39,828 nt of DNA, from the NCBI GenBank assembly GCA_947165485.1, contig CAMVAP010000029.1:1-39828 (forward strand), in the 5' to 3' direction. This DNA is from an uncultured Prevotellaceae bacterium. Lineage in GTDB: Bacteria; Bacteroidota; Bacteroidia; Bacteroidales; Muribaculaceae. Of the stretch, positions 22,586 to 32,089 are shown piece by piece; the first letter of the stretch is position 1, and each line of letters begins with the position of its first letter. The translations under genes and the position numbers were made by a program. The notes beneath the pieces were generated by a model. That model searched no databases. It was given only the letters and a program-made list of their open reading frames with translations, and was not told where the DNA came from.

Positions 22586-25426
22586 TCAGTTGGCCAGGAG
22601 TGCGTCGATGAGCACTGTCACATCTGTAATATTGACGACGTTATCTCCATCGACATCGGCACAGATTTCACAGATGTCACCACTCCCGTTCAAGAGGTAG
22701 TCAATGAGTATCGACACATCGGTAATGGAAACCAATCCATCGTGGTCCACATCACCCAGGCTGTAGCTGTGGCCGTTGTCAAACAGAGTCACCATCTGCC
22801 TGTTGCTCCAGGAGCTCTCGGTGCCATCGGTGAACACTGTCTTTACTTTATAGACGTAGGTACCCTCGGCCTCAAGGTCTTTCACCGTGTAGAACATGTC
22901 GTTGATACCTGAAATGAGACGGTAGGTTGCATCACCGCTCTCGGCAGCCTTGAGGGTAGATTTGACGCCTGCATAGATATCAACCTGCTTGATGCTGACA
23001 AAATTGGTAAGGGATTTGATGGTCACAGCATCGTAGCTGGCACAATCGAGCACCACAGTGTAGAAGTCAATACCACTTGGAATCGACAATTCCTGTGAAC
23101 CGCGGCTAGTTGATATGCTGATGGTGGCATTATCATAATAGTAAGACTCCGTCTTGATGACAACCGTTGCCTTGTCATAGCCCATGAAATTGTAGATTGC
23201 CGACTTAATTGTGCCATTATAGCCCAAGATCAGCGCATTGCTGTAGGAAGCAAGATAGATCGTGTTCATCCAGCCTTCAGGCAGATAATCCCAATAGTTG
23301 CTTGAGACATTGGCAAGTCCCTGACCACCCTCGGTCAAGGCATTGGGTACACTACTGAAGTCGGCACTCTCCAGCAGTTCAAACTGGGGTTTGGTGCTCA
23401 CTTCCAGGGTGTAGCTTGCCACGTTTTGGGCAGGAGTCTGATCGGTCCAGTCGGCACGGAACTGTGTCAAGTTGATGCCATCCTGGGCAGCAGGGAGTAG
23501 CACGGGAGCGTAGCCCTCGATGAGGCCATGGCCCATGAGGTTGATGGTGACATCCTCGGCACCAGGGGTGCTGAGTGTGACAGTGGCATGATAATCTTGA
23601 ATAGCCCGAGGCGAGAACGTCACGGTAATGGTCTTGCCGCTGGTGACATCGGCAGCACTGATGACGGTAGGCGTGATATCAAACGTGCCGTCACCACCGT
23701 TGAGCGTTACAGTGACATCACCTGCCAATGCCTGCCCCACTACATTAAACGTTAGACCCTTGGTACTATTCATCAAGACGTTACCAAAGTTGATTTCATC
23801 TGACGAAACCGAGATGACAGGATAGTCCACCGCATCCCTCATAAACCAGAAGCTGGCCGTACCATCGGGATTGATAACCATATCGGTTACAGGCTTGCCC
23901 AGATAGCCGGCACTGCTCGTGATGCCGCCATTGGCCCGCATGAACAGCTTGGCAGCAGGAGTGGAAGTATCGGTAAAGGCATTATTGTTGCCTTGTGGCC
24001 ACAGGTCGGTAGCCTCACTGTAGTAGTTAGAAGTGTTGTCGGCAGGAACGACATACATTAACTGGATATTCTGGTTGTTGGGGGTATTGGCAGCCCAACG
24101 GCTGGCACTATAGGTCACATGAGTGATCATGATACCCTCGCCAGGCATGTAGCGGTCCCAACCTTGCTTCTTGCGGTTCTCAAGAATAAAATATTCGTTC
24201 TCATTGAGGTCGCTGGTGATGCACACGGCCTTGTCGGTCGATTTCTGTTTTTGATTAAACACGGGCAAGGTGTAATAGGTGCCTGGCTTGGCTTGCATGT
24301 AATCGATCCATCCCATGAACACTTTCTCATAGGCCGTGTAGCCCGGTGGCGTGAAGCCGTCGTTGTTATAGCATCCCATGCACATGATGTCCCAGTTGCC
24401 CATGCCGTAGTGGTTGCCATTGCCCGTATCATAGAAGTCGGGCAACCCCAAGCAGTGTCCAAACTCATGGGCAAACGTACCGATGCCATCGATGGTCTTG
24501 CCATTGTCGTTGCTGCCATACAACTCATTGAACACGGCAAAGTTGTTAATCAGGGGATCACCATTACTGGGACGGAAGGCACCGTTGCCACCCATATTGT
24601 AATAGGCTGCCGCATCAAGCGTCCAGTTACAGGGCCAGATGGTCTCGGGATGAGTATCAGGTGCCGACGATTCTCCAATGCCTGCATAGATTACAATGAC
24701 CACATCGCAATAGTTGTCATTGTTGGTATCATAGGGGGCAAAGGATACCCCATCGGCTGACGCCAGCTGGCAGGCTTCGGTCACCATCGCGCCCAGGGCC
24801 TTATCGTTACCACCCGAGTTGCTGCCATAATAAGCGCGGTTTTGTGACAGGCCATAGATGCCATATACCTCAAAATCGGGCTCATACAAGCCATTGGACT
24901 GGTCGCGGAAGTACTGTCCCACGCTCTCACTGCCCGTGAGCATGGCGTCAATGATATCCTCGCGGGTGTTATTGAATTTCTTGTCCTTAAACTCCACCAG
25001 AATGATGGGGATGCGACGATTGCCCAGTGAGGGGACATCGGAATCGGCATTGCTGCCACCCACAGCTAGTTTGCCCATATTGCTCGGCAACTGGAAAGAC
25101 TTGTGCTGCATCGTCAGGTTGGCGCGTTGTGCATTGACAAATGCCGTCTCGCCAGGAGTTCTCTTATTGGCCTCATGGGCACGCACGGCAGTGAGTCCCG
25201 TCAGTGACGAGGTGTAGTAGAAATCACCATCAGTGCCACGGGCAACCGTCAGTCCATCGCTGGTTAGGATAGCGTGGTTGAAAGCATTACCCACAGCCTG
25301 CACCATCAGGGTGGTGCCATCACTCTGGATTATCTTGTGCCACCCTGGCCTAGCAGGAACAGCCATGACAGACAACCCAAAACAAACAAACAACAAAATG
25401 GTAGAAAATATCTTTCTCATTTTCAT
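22586..25426 (-). CDS. Secreted M6-family metalloprotease, long paralog with extra Ig-like modules
   Basis: The 946-residue protein repeats the architecture of its neighbour: a signal peptide (MKMRKIFSTILLFVCFGLSVMA), the same propeptide motifs, and an M6 domain with H320-E-F-G-H324-CLGLPD. An insert of about 350 residues follows before the dockerin-like end. It begins with a choice-of-anchor D/ASPM-like Ig fold (EINFGNVLMNSTKGLTFNVVG ... FSPRA ... VTLSTPG). A fibronectin-like domain comes next (RADWTDQTPAQNVASYTLEV), then a beta-rich binding-like segment. The C-terminus has two calcium-loop repeats (GDVDHDGLVSITDV and DVDGDNVVNITDV). The start at 25426 is chosen over 25489 because it gives a normal signal peptide and avoids reaching the rdgB stop. 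No promoter is seen, so it may be read from rdgB. Confidence 0.87.
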   Translation of the reverse strand: MKMRKIFSTILLFVCFGLSVMAVPARPGWHKIIQSDGTTLMVQAVGNAFNHAILTSDGLTVARGTDGDFYYTSSLTGLTAVRAHEANKRTPGETAFVNAQRANLTMQHKSFQLPSNMGKLAVGGSNADSDVPSLGNRRIPIILVEFKDKKFNNTREDIIDAMLTGSESVGQYFRDQSNGLYEPDFEVYGIYGLSQNRAYYGSNSGGNDKALGAMVTEACQLASADGVSFAPYDTNNDNYCDVVIVIYAGIGESSAPDTHPETIWPCNWTLDAAAYYNMGGNGAFRPSNGDPLINNFAVFNELYGSNDNGKTIDGIGTFAHEFGHCLGLPDFYDTGNGNHYGMGNWDIMCMGCYNNDGFTPPGYTAYEKVFMGWIDYMQAKPGTYYTLPVFNQKQKSTDKAVCITSDLNENEYFILENRKKQGWDRYMPGEGIMITHVTYSASRWAANTPNNQNIQLMYVVPADNTSNYYSEATDLWPQGNNNAFTDTSTPAAKLFMRANGGITSSAGYLGKPVTDMVINPDGTASFWFMRDAVDYPVISVSSDEINFGNVLMNSTKGLTFNVVGQALAGDVTVTLNGGDGTFDITPTVISAADVTSGKTITVTFSPRAIQDYHATVTLSTPGAEDVTINLMGHGLIEGYAPVLLPAAQDGINLTQFRADWTDQTPAQNVASYTLEVSTKPQFELLESADFSSVPNALTEGGQGLANVSSNYWDYLPEGWMNTIYLASYSNALILGYNGTIKSAIYNFMGYDKATVVIKTESYYYDNATISISTSRGSQELSIPSGIDFYTVVLDCASYDAVTIKSLTNFVSIKQVDIYAGVKSTLKAAESGDATYRLISGINDMFYTVKDLEAEGTYVYKVKTVFTDGTESSWSNRQMVTLFDNGHSYSLGDVDHDGLVSITDVSILIDYLLNGSGDICEICADVDGDNVVNITDVTVLIDALLAN

Positions 25427-25491
25427 TAAGGGTTTAGTTAATAATAATATGATAAATAATAGGGATGAATTTCCTAACAATTTTTTCACCC

Positions 25492-26076
25492 CTATGATTG
25501 GCTATTGAGAAATTTTACCAATAAAGCCACAGCACGGCCACGGTGACTGATGCTGTTCTTGTCCTGGGGCGACATTTGGGCAAAGGTGCTGCCGTCACCC
25601 TCGACAGGCTGGAAGATGCTGTCGTAGCCAAATCCCCCTGTTCCATGACGCTCGGTGAGGATCACCCCCTCGACCTGCCCCTCAAACATGTGCATCTCAT
25701 CGCCCTGCAACAAGGCGATGGCGGTGCGGAAACGGGCGGTGCGGTTATCAATTCCATCGAGTTTTTTCAACACCTTGTCAATGTTTGCCTCGCTATCATG
25801 ACCAGGACCGGCATAACGAGCCGAGTAAACCCCAGGCTCACCTCCCAGCGCGTCAATCTCCAATCCCGTGTCGTCGCTGAAACAGTCATATCCATAATGC
25901 TGCTTGACATAGCGGGCCTTCATCTGGGCATTTTCCTCGATAAAATTGCCAGTTTCCGGGATATCCTCATGGCATCCGATGTCGGCAAGAGCCAATATAT
26001 CATAACGGTCACCAAGCATCTGCCTCAGTTCCTGCAACTTGTGCGCATTATTGGTCGCAAAAACAATCTTCTTCAT
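25492..26076 (-). CDS. rdgB: Non-canonical purine NTP pyrophosphatase (RdgB/HAM1)
   Basis: The 194-residue protein would hydrolyse dITP, ITP and XTP to monophosphates, keeping deaminated purines out of DNA and RNA. Family landmarks are all present: MKKIVFATNNAHKLQEL at the start, SDDTGLEIDALGGEPGVYSARYAG (about residues 68-91), GFGYDSIFQP and the ending SHRGRAV. The start at 26076 is preferred to an in-frame start 12 bases upstream, since it gives the canonical N-terminus. It follows leuS on the same strand after a 114-bp spacer carrying an AT-rich hairpin. I recall leuS-rdgB proximity in other Bacteroidetes. It precedes the long M6 protease gene by 65 bp. Confidence 0.93.
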   Translation of the reverse strand: MKKIVFATNNAHKLQELRQMLGDRYDILALADIGCHEDIPETGNFIEENAQMKARYVKQHYGYDCFSDDTGLEIDALGGEPGVYSARYAGPGHDSEANIDKVLKKLDGIDNRTARFRTAIALLQGDEMHMFEGQVEGVILTERHGTGGFGYDSIFQPVEGDGSTFAQMSPQDKNSISHRGRAVALLVKFLNSQS

Positions 26077-26107
26077 TAAAAAAAACAACTATTAATAAAA
26101 AAATGAA

Positions 26108-26182
26108 AACAACAAATACAATAAATACAACTAATTAATTATTAAATAATTACTATTGTACTTATTGTATTTATTGTTGTTT
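26108..26182. repeat. AT-rich imperfect inverted repeat between leuS and rdgB
   Basis: The left arm (about 26108-26130) pairs with the right arm (about 26157-26182) over more than 20 bp with a 3-nt slip and one mismatch, and an inner AT-rich stem lies between. ATTGTACTTATTGT at 26155-26168 is identical to 13563-13576 in the deoC/ATPase hairpin. It could attenuate transcription from leuS into rdgB. Confidence 0.65.
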
Positions 26183-26190
26183 ATCGATTA

Positions 26191-28962
26191 TTAAACGACG
26201 AAGTTGATGATCTTGCCTTTAACGACGACGACCTTCTTGGGCTGCTTGCCGTTGAGCCATCGCTCGGCGCCAGGGTCACTCAAGGCAATGCGCTGCACCT
26301 CGTCCTCAGCGGTATCATCAGGCACCTCGATGTTGTAACGGGGCTTGCCATTGAACAAGACGGTATAATTCACCATCGATTCCTTGAGGTAGTCCTCGTT
26401 CCAAGTGGGCCATTGTGCGTCACACACGGTGGTGTCATGTCCCAGCACGTGCCACAGTTCCTCGGCAATGTGCGGCGCGAATGGTGCCAGCAGCACTACC
26501 AGGGGCTCATAGACCGCGCGGGCGCGGCACTTCATGCTCGTCAACTCGTTGACACAGATCATGAAGGCAGCCACCGACGTGTTGTAGCTGAAGGTCTCGA
26601 TGTCGCCGCTCACCTTCTTGATGAGCTTGTGAACCGACTTGAGGGCCTCGGCACTGGGCTGCTCATCGGTGAGCTGCATCGTGTCACCCTTGTAGAAGAG
26701 AGCCCACAGGCGCTTGAGGAAGCGGTTCACACCGTCAATACCGTTAGTATCCCACGGCTTGCTGGCCTCAAGCGGACCCAGGAACATCTCATACATTCGC
26801 AAGGTGTCGGCACCGAATTTGTCCACAATGCTGTCGGGATTGACGACGTTGAACATCGACTTGGACATCTTTTCGATGGCCCAACCACAGATGTACTTGC
26901 CGTTCTCTAAGATGAACTCGGCATCCTTGAACTCGGAACGCCACTGGCGGAATTCCTCGATATCGAGGGTATCTTTATCGACGATATTGACATCGACATG
27001 AATGGGGGTGACGTCATAGTCATCCTTGAGGTTCAACGAGACAAACTTGTTGGTGTCCTTGATGCGATACACAAAGTTGCTTCGACCCAGAATCATTCCC
27101 TGGTTGACCAGCTTGCGGAACGGCTCAGCCTCACACACGTAACCGTAGTCATAGAGGAACTTGTTCCAGAAACGGCTGTAGATCAAGTGACCTGTCGCGT
27201 GCTCGGTTCCTCCCACATAGAGGTCCACCTGACGCCAGTAGTCATCGGCCTCACGAGAAACAAGCGCCTCGTCGTTGTGGGGATCCATGTAGCGCAGGTA
27301 ATAGGCCGACGAGCCGGCAAAGCCTGGCATGGTGTTCAATTCCAGTGGATAACCATCGGTGGTGACCCAATTCTTGGCACGACCCAGTGGCGGCTCACCA
27401 GTCTCGGTGGGCAGGAATTTATCCACCTCGGGCAACTGCAAGGGCAACTGACTCTCGTCGAGCGGCTGCGGCTGATTGTTCTCATCATAATAGATGGGGA
27501 ACGGTTCACCCCAGTAACGCTGACGGCTGAAGATAGCGTCGCGCAGGCGATAGTTCACCTTGACGTGTCCAATGCCAGTTTCCTCGATATATTGCTTGGT
27601 CTTGGCAATGGCTTCCTTGACCTGCAGGCCATTGAGCTGCAGGCGCTCATTGGATGAATTGGCCATGATACCCTCCTTGGCGTCAAAACTCTCCTCGCTC
27701 ACGTCGGCACCCTCGATCAACGGGATGATGGGCAGGTCAAAGTGCTTGGCAAAAGCATAGTCGCGGCTGTCATGGGCAGGTACCGCCATGATGGCACCGG
27801 TACCATAACCTGCCAGCACATAGTCGCTGATGTAGATAGGTATATTATTACCAGTGATGGGATTGACGGCATAGCTGCCAGTGAACATACCGCTCACCTT
27901 TTTCTCGATCATGCGCTCACGCTCGGTCTTGTGCTTGACCTCGTCGATATAGGCATCGACAGCAGCGCGCTGCCCGGGAGTCACCACGTCATCGACATAG
28001 ATGCTCTCGGGCGCCAGTACCATAAACGTGACACCAAAGATGGTGTCGGCCCTGGTGGTGAAAATCAACAGGCTCTTGTCACTGTCGGCGATGGGGAACG
28101 TCATCTCAGCACCCTCGCTGTAGCCAATCCAGTTGCGCTGCGTTTCCTTGATGGACTCGGTCCACTCGACCTTTTCCAGGTCACGCAACAGGCGTCCGGC
28201 ATAGGCCGACACACGCAGGCACCACTGCCTCATCATCTTCTGCTCCACGGGGTAACCGCCACGGATGGAAACACCCTCGCTCACCTCGTCGTTGGCCAGC
28301 ACAGTACCCAACTTGGGGCACCAGTTCACCATCGTATTGCCCAGATAAGCGATGCGGTAGTTCATGAGCACATTATTTTTCTCGATCTGGCTCATAGCGT
28401 TCCACTGGTCGGCAGTGAACTCGTCGGTGCTGCCAGTATGGGCATTGCAGCCATCGGTACCGTGTTTCTCAAAGTGAGCCACCAGCTCATCGATGGGACG
28501 AGCCTTGTCAAGCTGGGTGTTATAGTAGCTCTTGAACATCTGCAAGAAAGCCCACTGTGTCCACTTGTAATACTTGGGGTCGCAGGTGCGCACCTCGCGG
28601 TCCCAATCATAGCAGAAACCTATCTTGTCCAGTTGCTCACGATAGCGGGCAATGTTCTCGTTGGTAGTGATTTCGGGGTGTTGACCCGTTTGGATGGCAT
28701 ATTGCTCGGCTGGCAGTCCATAGGCATCATAGCCCATGGGATGCAAGACGTTGAAACCCTTCAAGCGCTTGTAACGCGCATAGATGTCACTGGCGATGTA
28801 ACCCAGCGGATGTCCCACATGCAACCCAGCTCCCGACGGATAGGGGAACATGTCAAGCACATAGAACTTGGGGCGGTCTTTATCAATCTCACACTTGTAG
28901 GTGTGGTGTTCACGCCAGTACTGTTGCCACTTTTTCTCTATTTCCTTATAATTATAGTCCAT
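26191..28962 (-). CDS. leuS: Leucyl-tRNA synthetase
   Basis: The 923-residue class I aminoacyl-tRNA synthetase charges tRNA-Leu in the cytoplasm. The HIGH motif appears as HVGHPLGY within [17 protein letters not shown] (about residues 38-54), and KMSKS as EKMSKSMFN in the C-terminal third. The CP1 editing domain is present between them ([19 protein letters not shown], with the conserved DxRDxxFA-type motif). The anticodon-binding domain and the C-terminal LeuS tail (ending [13 protein letters not shown]) are intact, so it is full length. It follows the glutathione peroxidase gene by 55 bp, which hold a palindromic repeat, and precedes rdgB. The start ATG is at the canonical [16 protein letters not shown]. 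Confidence 0.97.
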   Translation of the reverse strand: MDYNYKEIEKKWQQYWREHHTYKCEIDKDRPKFYVLDMFPYPSGAGLHVGHPLGYIASDIYARYKRLKGFNVLHPMGYDAYGLPAEQYAIQTGQHPEITTNENIARYREQLDKIGFCYDWDREVRTCDPKYYKWTQWAFLQMFKSYYNTQLDKARPIDELVAHFEKHGTDGCNAHTGSTDEFTADQWNAMSQIEKNNVLMNYRIAYLGNTMVNWCPKLGTVLANDEVSEGVSIRGGYPVEQKMMRQWCLRVSAYAGRLLRDLEKVEWTESIKETQRNWIGYSEGAEMTFPIADSDKSLLIFTTRADTIFGVTFMVLAPESIYVDDVVTPGQRAAVDAYIDEVKHKTERERMIEKKVSGMFTGSYAVNPITGNNIPIYISDYVLAGYGTGAIMAVPAHDSRDYAFAKHFDLPIIPLIEGADVSEESFDAKEGIMANSSNERLQLNGLQVKEAIAKTKQYIEETGIGHVKVNYRLRDAIFSRQRYWGEPFPIYYDENNQPQPLDESQLPLQLPEVDKFLPTETGEPPLGRAKNWVTTDGYPLELNTMPGFAGSSAYYLRYMDPHNDEALVSREADDYWRQVDLYVGGTEHATGHLIYSRFWNKFLYDYGYVCEAEPFRKLVNQGMILGRSNFVYRIKDTNKFVSLNLKDDYDVTPIHVDVNIVDKDTLDIEEFRQWRSEFKDAEFILENGKYICGWAIEKMSKSMFNVVNPDSIVDKFGADTLRMYEMFLGPLEASKPWDTNGIDGVNRFLKRLWALFYKGDTMQLTDEQPSAEALKSVHKLIKKVSGDIETFSYNTSVAAFMICVNELTSMKCRARAVYEPLVVLLAPFAPHIAEELWHVLGHDTTVCDAQWPTWNEDYLKESMVNYTVLFNGKPRYNIEVPDDTAEDEVQRIALSDPGAERWLNGKQPKKVVVVKGKIINFVV

Positions 28963-28977
28963 TCATTCAATATTTTT

Positions 28978-29004
28978 GGGACAAAGGGACGGTTCTTTTG
29001 TCCC
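28978..29004. repeat. GGGACAAA-type REP-like palindrome
   Basis: GGGACAAA (28978-28985) pairs with TTTGTCCC (28997-29004), with an internal GGGACGG, followed on the plus strand by ATTTTTT. No plus-strand gene ends here, so it is not an obvious terminator. Similar GGGACAAA...TTTGTCCC palindromes are, to my recollection, widespread extragenic repeats associated with REP/RAYT systems. Confidence 0.55.
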
Positions 29005-29017
29005 ATTTTTTAAACAA

Positions 29018-29623
29018 TTAAAGTAATTTCTTGATATCTTCCTCGATGATGTTGCACTCGGTGGTGGGCTCGTAACGCTTCACGACGTTGCCCTCATGGT
29101 CAACCAGGAACTTGGTGAAGTTCCACTTGATGTCGGGCTTGCTGGCATAGTCGGGGTCGGCCTTGGCCAGCATCTCGTCGAGCAGGGCACCAATCTTGTG
29201 ATTCTTGTCAAATCCCTGGAAACCCTGTTGTGCCTTGAGATAGGTGTAAAGCGGAGACTCGTTTGGGCCATTCACCTCGATTTTCTTGAACTGTGGAAAC
29301 TCGGTGCCAAAGTTCAGGGTGCAGAACTGATGGATTTCCTCCTCGGTGCCAGGTGCCTGCTCGCCAAACTGGTTGCAAGGGAAGTCAAGAATCTCAAGGC
29401 CCTTGTCCTTATAGTTCTTATAAAGCGCCTCCAGTTCCTCATATTGCGGTGTGAAGCCACAACGCGTGGCGGTGTTGACGATGAGCAGCACCTTGCCCTT
29501 ATACTGGGTTAACGACACGTCGTTACCACGACGATCCTTCACAGTGAAATCATATACGTTCTGTGCCATAATGTTGAATACATTAAATATAATTAATAAT
29601 GATAGAATACTGATTTTTTTCAT
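29018..29623 (-). CDS. Glutathione-peroxidase-family thiol peroxidase, exported
   Basis: The 201-residue protein has an N-terminal signal ([21 protein letters not shown]) and then a complete GPx domain. The peroxidatic cysteine is C55 in [13 protein letters not shown]89 (FPCNQFGEQ) and W167-N168 (KWNFTKF) complete the catalytic tetrad. C101 in QFCTLNF sits where thioredoxin-dependent GPx enzymes have the resolving cysteine, so it probably uses thioredoxin-like donors rather than glutathione. It would reduce peroxides in the periplasm. The start at 29623 is preferred over a GTG two codons upstream. It lies 20 bp after the nadA stop and is probably co-transcribed with it. Confidence 0.9.
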   Translation of the reverse strand: MKKISILSLLIIFNVFNIMAQNVYDFTVKDRRGNDVSLTQYKGKVLLIVNTATRCGFTPQYEELEALYKNYKDKGLEILDFPCNQFGEQAPGTEEEIHQFCTLNFGTEFPQFKKIEVNGPNESPLYTYLKAQQGFQGFDKNHKIGALLDEMLAKADPDYASKPDIKWNFTKFLVDHEGNVVKRYEPTTECNIIEEDIKKLL

Positions 29624-29643
29624 ATACACTTGAATTATGATGA

Positions 29644-30630
29644 TTATTTAATAATTCCTAAATCACGCGAGATGTCGAGCATGCGCTGGATGGGTTTCAC
29701 AGCGCGCTCGGCAATACCGGCATCCACGGTAATCTCGGGTGCCATAAACTTGAGTGAATTGTACAATTTCTCAAGCGTGATGAGCTTCATGTACTCACAC
29801 TCGTTGCAGGCACATGTGCCATCCTCGGGCGGAGCGGGAATGAAAGTCTTGTCGGGGCAACGACGCTGCATCTCAAACAGGATGCCACTCTCGGTGCATA
29901 CGATGAACTCCTGACTCTCGTCATCGACTGCAAAATTGAGCAGTGCCTGGGTAGAACCCACCTTGTCGGCCATGATGCGCACGGGCTTGGGACACTCGGG
30001 GTGAACCAGAACCTTGGCACCAGGATGTTCCCGCTTGAGGTCGGCGAGCTTGGCTGCGCTGAATTTCTCGTGCACATGGCAAGCGCCATCCCAGAGGAGC
30101 ATTTCGCGTCCTGTGATGCTATTGATGTAGTTGCCCAGGTTGCGGTCGGGGCCGAAGATGATTTTCTCATCCTGTGGCAGACTGCCCACAATCTCCTTGG
30201 CATTGGACGAGGTCACCACCACATCGGTCACTGCCTTAACGGCAGCACTGGTATTGACATAGCTGATGACCGTGTGGTCGGGATGGTCGCCCACAAACCT
30301 GGCAAACTCGTCGGCGGGGCAACTGTCGGCCAGCGAGCAGCCGGCACTCAGGTCAGGCACAATCACCGTCTTGTCGGGGCACAGAATCTTGGCCGTCTCG
30401 CCCATAAAGTGCACACCGCACAGCACAATCACTGGAGCATCGGTCCTGGCAGCCAGCTGAGCCAGGGCCAGGCTGTCGCCGATGTGATCGGCGAGCTGCT
30501 GGATTTCCTCTCGCTGATAATAGTGCGCCATGATGACGGCATTGCGCTCTTTCTTCAAGCGCAGGATTTCTTCACGCAGGTCGATTCCTTCCTCGATGGG
30601 CTCATCGACATATCCTTTTTCAACATTCAT
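29644..30630 (-). CDS. nadA: Quinolinate synthase A
   Basis: The 328-residue iron-sulfur enzyme condenses iminoaspartate with dihydroxyacetone phosphate to quinolinate in NAD synthesis. Motifs include [21 protein letters not shown] at the start, [13 protein letters not shown] with C71, HPECP with C213, and a late CACNEC cluster (C273, C275, C278). Together they provide the three 4Fe-4S ligands. No nadB or nadC lies in the window; the gpx gene follows at once, then leuS. Its leader is about 200 nt, with an AT-rich spacer of about 440 bp separating it from the divergent RNA methyltransferase gene. Confidence 0.95.
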   Translation of the reverse strand: MNVEKGYVDEPIEEGIDLREEILRLKKERNAVIMAHYYQREEIQQLADHIGDSLALAQLAARTDAPVIVLCGVHFMGETAKILCPDKTVIVPDLSAGCSLADSCPADEFARFVGDHPDHTVISYVNTSAAVKAVTDVVVTSSNAKEIVGSLPQDEKIIFGPDRNLGNYINSITGREMLLWDGACHVHEKFSAAKLADLKREHPGAKVLVHPECPKPVRIMADKVGSTQALLNFAVDDESQEFIVCTESGILFEMQRRCPDKTFIPAPPEDGTCACNECEYMKLITLEKLYNSLKFMAPEITVDAGIAERAVKPIQRMLDISRDLGIIK

Positions 30631-30832
30631 ATTATATATTTTATTTTTTAGTTTTTTAAAATTTTAAATTCTTACTACAATAACTATGCCTGTTAATTGT
30701 GTAGAAAACTTTTTTGTCAAACAGAGCCTGTTCATCACCATCAACACAAGCATTCCAGTTATTGATAGTTTATTGACAAGCCTAGTTGCTGTGAACTAGG
30801 GCTTTCACCACTTTATTAACAGGGTGTAAACA
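30631..30832 (-). other. Long structured 5' leader of nadA
   Basis: If transcription starts from the -7 box at 30845-30838, the nadA leader is about 200 nt. It contains a CCTAGTT/AACTAGG hairpin (near 30781-30800) and an AACAG/CTGTT stem (near 30718-30732), and ends in an AT-rich stretch before the ATG. No known riboswitch class was recognised. Confidence 0.4.
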
Positions 30833-30837
30833 ACCTG

Positions 30838-30845
30838 CAAAGTTA
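30838..30845 (-). promoter_or_regulatory. -7 box of the nadA promoter
   Basis: Minus-strand TAACTTTG matches TAnnTTTG exactly. The nearest upstream TTTG is 24 nt away (30873-30870), slightly beyond the usual spacing. Confidence 0.5.
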
Positions 30846-31041
30846 ATAATTTATTGCCGATTTTTTACACAAAAGCTGATGAAAACCGTGTTTATAGAGG
30901 AATAAAATTTTTGTGCTAACTTTTTTGGCGTTCTCCAAAAGATTGATAAGCCGGGGTGAATTGAATTTGTCAAGTCTTTTTTATTGTTTTTTTTCAAATA
31001 CTTTTCAACAATAATTGACAACCTTATTGACAAGATTTTTT

Positions 31042-31049
31042 TACCTTTG
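31042..31049 (+). promoter_or_regulatory. -7 box of the RNA methyltransferase promoter
   Basis: TACCTTTG matches exactly, 24 nt before the ATG. The region just upstream holds TTATTGACAAG (31024-31034), also present at 30770-30780. Confidence 0.5.
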
Positions 31050-31073
31050 TGGTAAATATATCATTATTATAAT

Positions 31074-31619
31074 ATGTCAAAGAAGAAATCGATGGTGGAG
31101 CTGCACCGTGTGGGTGTGGAGGAATATAAGAAGGTGGAGAAGTTGCCGGTTGCTGTTGTGCTCGATAATGTGCGCAGCGAGATGAATGTGGGATCGGTGT
31201 TCCGCACTGCCGACGCGTTCCTGATCGAGCGCCTGTGCCTGTGCGGCATCACGCCCGTTCCTCCCAAGGCCGAGATTCACAAGACAGCCCTTGGGGCCGA
31301 GGAATCTGTCTCATGGCAGCACTACCCCACCACGCTGGAATGCGTCAATCAACTCAAGGCCGAGGGCTACACCATCTGTAGTATTGAACAGGTGCATCAC
31401 AGCGTGAGTCTGGAGCGGTTTGATGTCAATGATGGGGGCAAGGTGGCTATCGTGTTTGGCAACGAGGTGAAAGGTGTGAGCCAGGAGGTGGTGGATGCCA
31501 GTGACGTGTGTGTCGAGATTCCGCAACATGGCACCAAGCATTCACTCAACATTTCGTGTTGTGCCGCCATCGTGATGTGGCACGTTTTTCAAGGGTTGGG
31601 TTTGGATGATTCCAAATAA
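31074..31619 (+). CDS. TrmH/SpoU-family RNA 2'-O-methyltransferase
   Basis: The 181-residue SPOUT methyltransferase carries the three family motifs. Motif 1 is LDNVRSEMNVGSVFRTADAF (about residues 30-49), motif 2 is IVFGNEVKGVS (about 125-135), and motif 3 is IPQHGTKHSLNIS (about 148-160), which form the trefoil-knot SAM site. It would methylate a ribose 2'-OH in tRNA or rRNA; the exact target cannot be read from the sequence. It is small and lacks an N-terminal substrate-binding extension. It is divergent from nadA and monocistronic, with about 470 bp of AT-rich spacer before susC. Confidence 0.92.
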   Translation: MSKKKSMVELHRVGVEEYKKVEKLPVAVVLDNVRSEMNVGSVFRTADAFLIERLCLCGITPVPPKAEIHKTALGAEESVSWQHYPTTLECVNQLKAEGYTICSIEQVHHSVSLERFDVNDGGKVAIVFGNEVKGVSQEVVDASDVCVEIPQHGTKHSLNISCCAAIVMWHVFQGLGLDDSK

Positions 31620-32089
31620 TTTAAAAAACGGATGTAATGGTCGCATTTAAAAAGTTATTAACAATGTGTCACATTGCTTGAAAGTGGCTTTAAAACTAGG
31701 GAAAAAGGCGCATGAATGGACAAAATTTAGTTAAAATATAATTGTTAAAAGAAGATTTTTTTAACATTTTAAAAAATGTGTGTTTTTCAGAAATAAAAAG
31801 TCTTTGATTTTTAAATTATATATTTAATTATCAGTAATTTAAAGATTAAATTATTGCGATTTTCCAATTTTAATAAAAATCAAAATCAAAGAGGTATAAA
31901 AGTAAGATAACAAGGTTAATTAGTTAAAATCATACATTTTAATTTAAGATTCACTTTTTTTCTGTAGTTTTGCGTACTTGTAATTATCGATAGCAGCAAC
32001 CAGAAAGCACCATCGAGACCTTACATGTAACAGATGATTCAAAACACAATTATTATAACTATTGTATTAATTTAATAAACATCACTTTT
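31620..32089. other. AT-rich leader region of the SusC/SusD operon
   Basis: No gene is seen. The 470 bp are extremely AT-rich, with a small hairpin (ACATTTT/AAAATGT near 31770). A -7 box, TAGTTTTG (31965-31972), precedes a leader of about 115 nt containing ATCGAT-type dyads near 31986-32014. No anti-sigma or sigma gene accompanies it. Confidence 0.5.
31965..31972 (+). promoter_or_regulatory. -7 box of the SusC/SusD operon
   Basis: TAGTTTTG matches TAnnTTTG exactly. No TTTG is seen 19-21 nt upstream. Confidence 0.45.

Noticed and set aside
30770-31034. DnaA-box cluster or replication origin
   Set aside because: TTATTGACA and TTATTAACA differ from TTATCCACA at two positions, no dnaA or dnaN is nearby, and promoters explain the AT-rich content.
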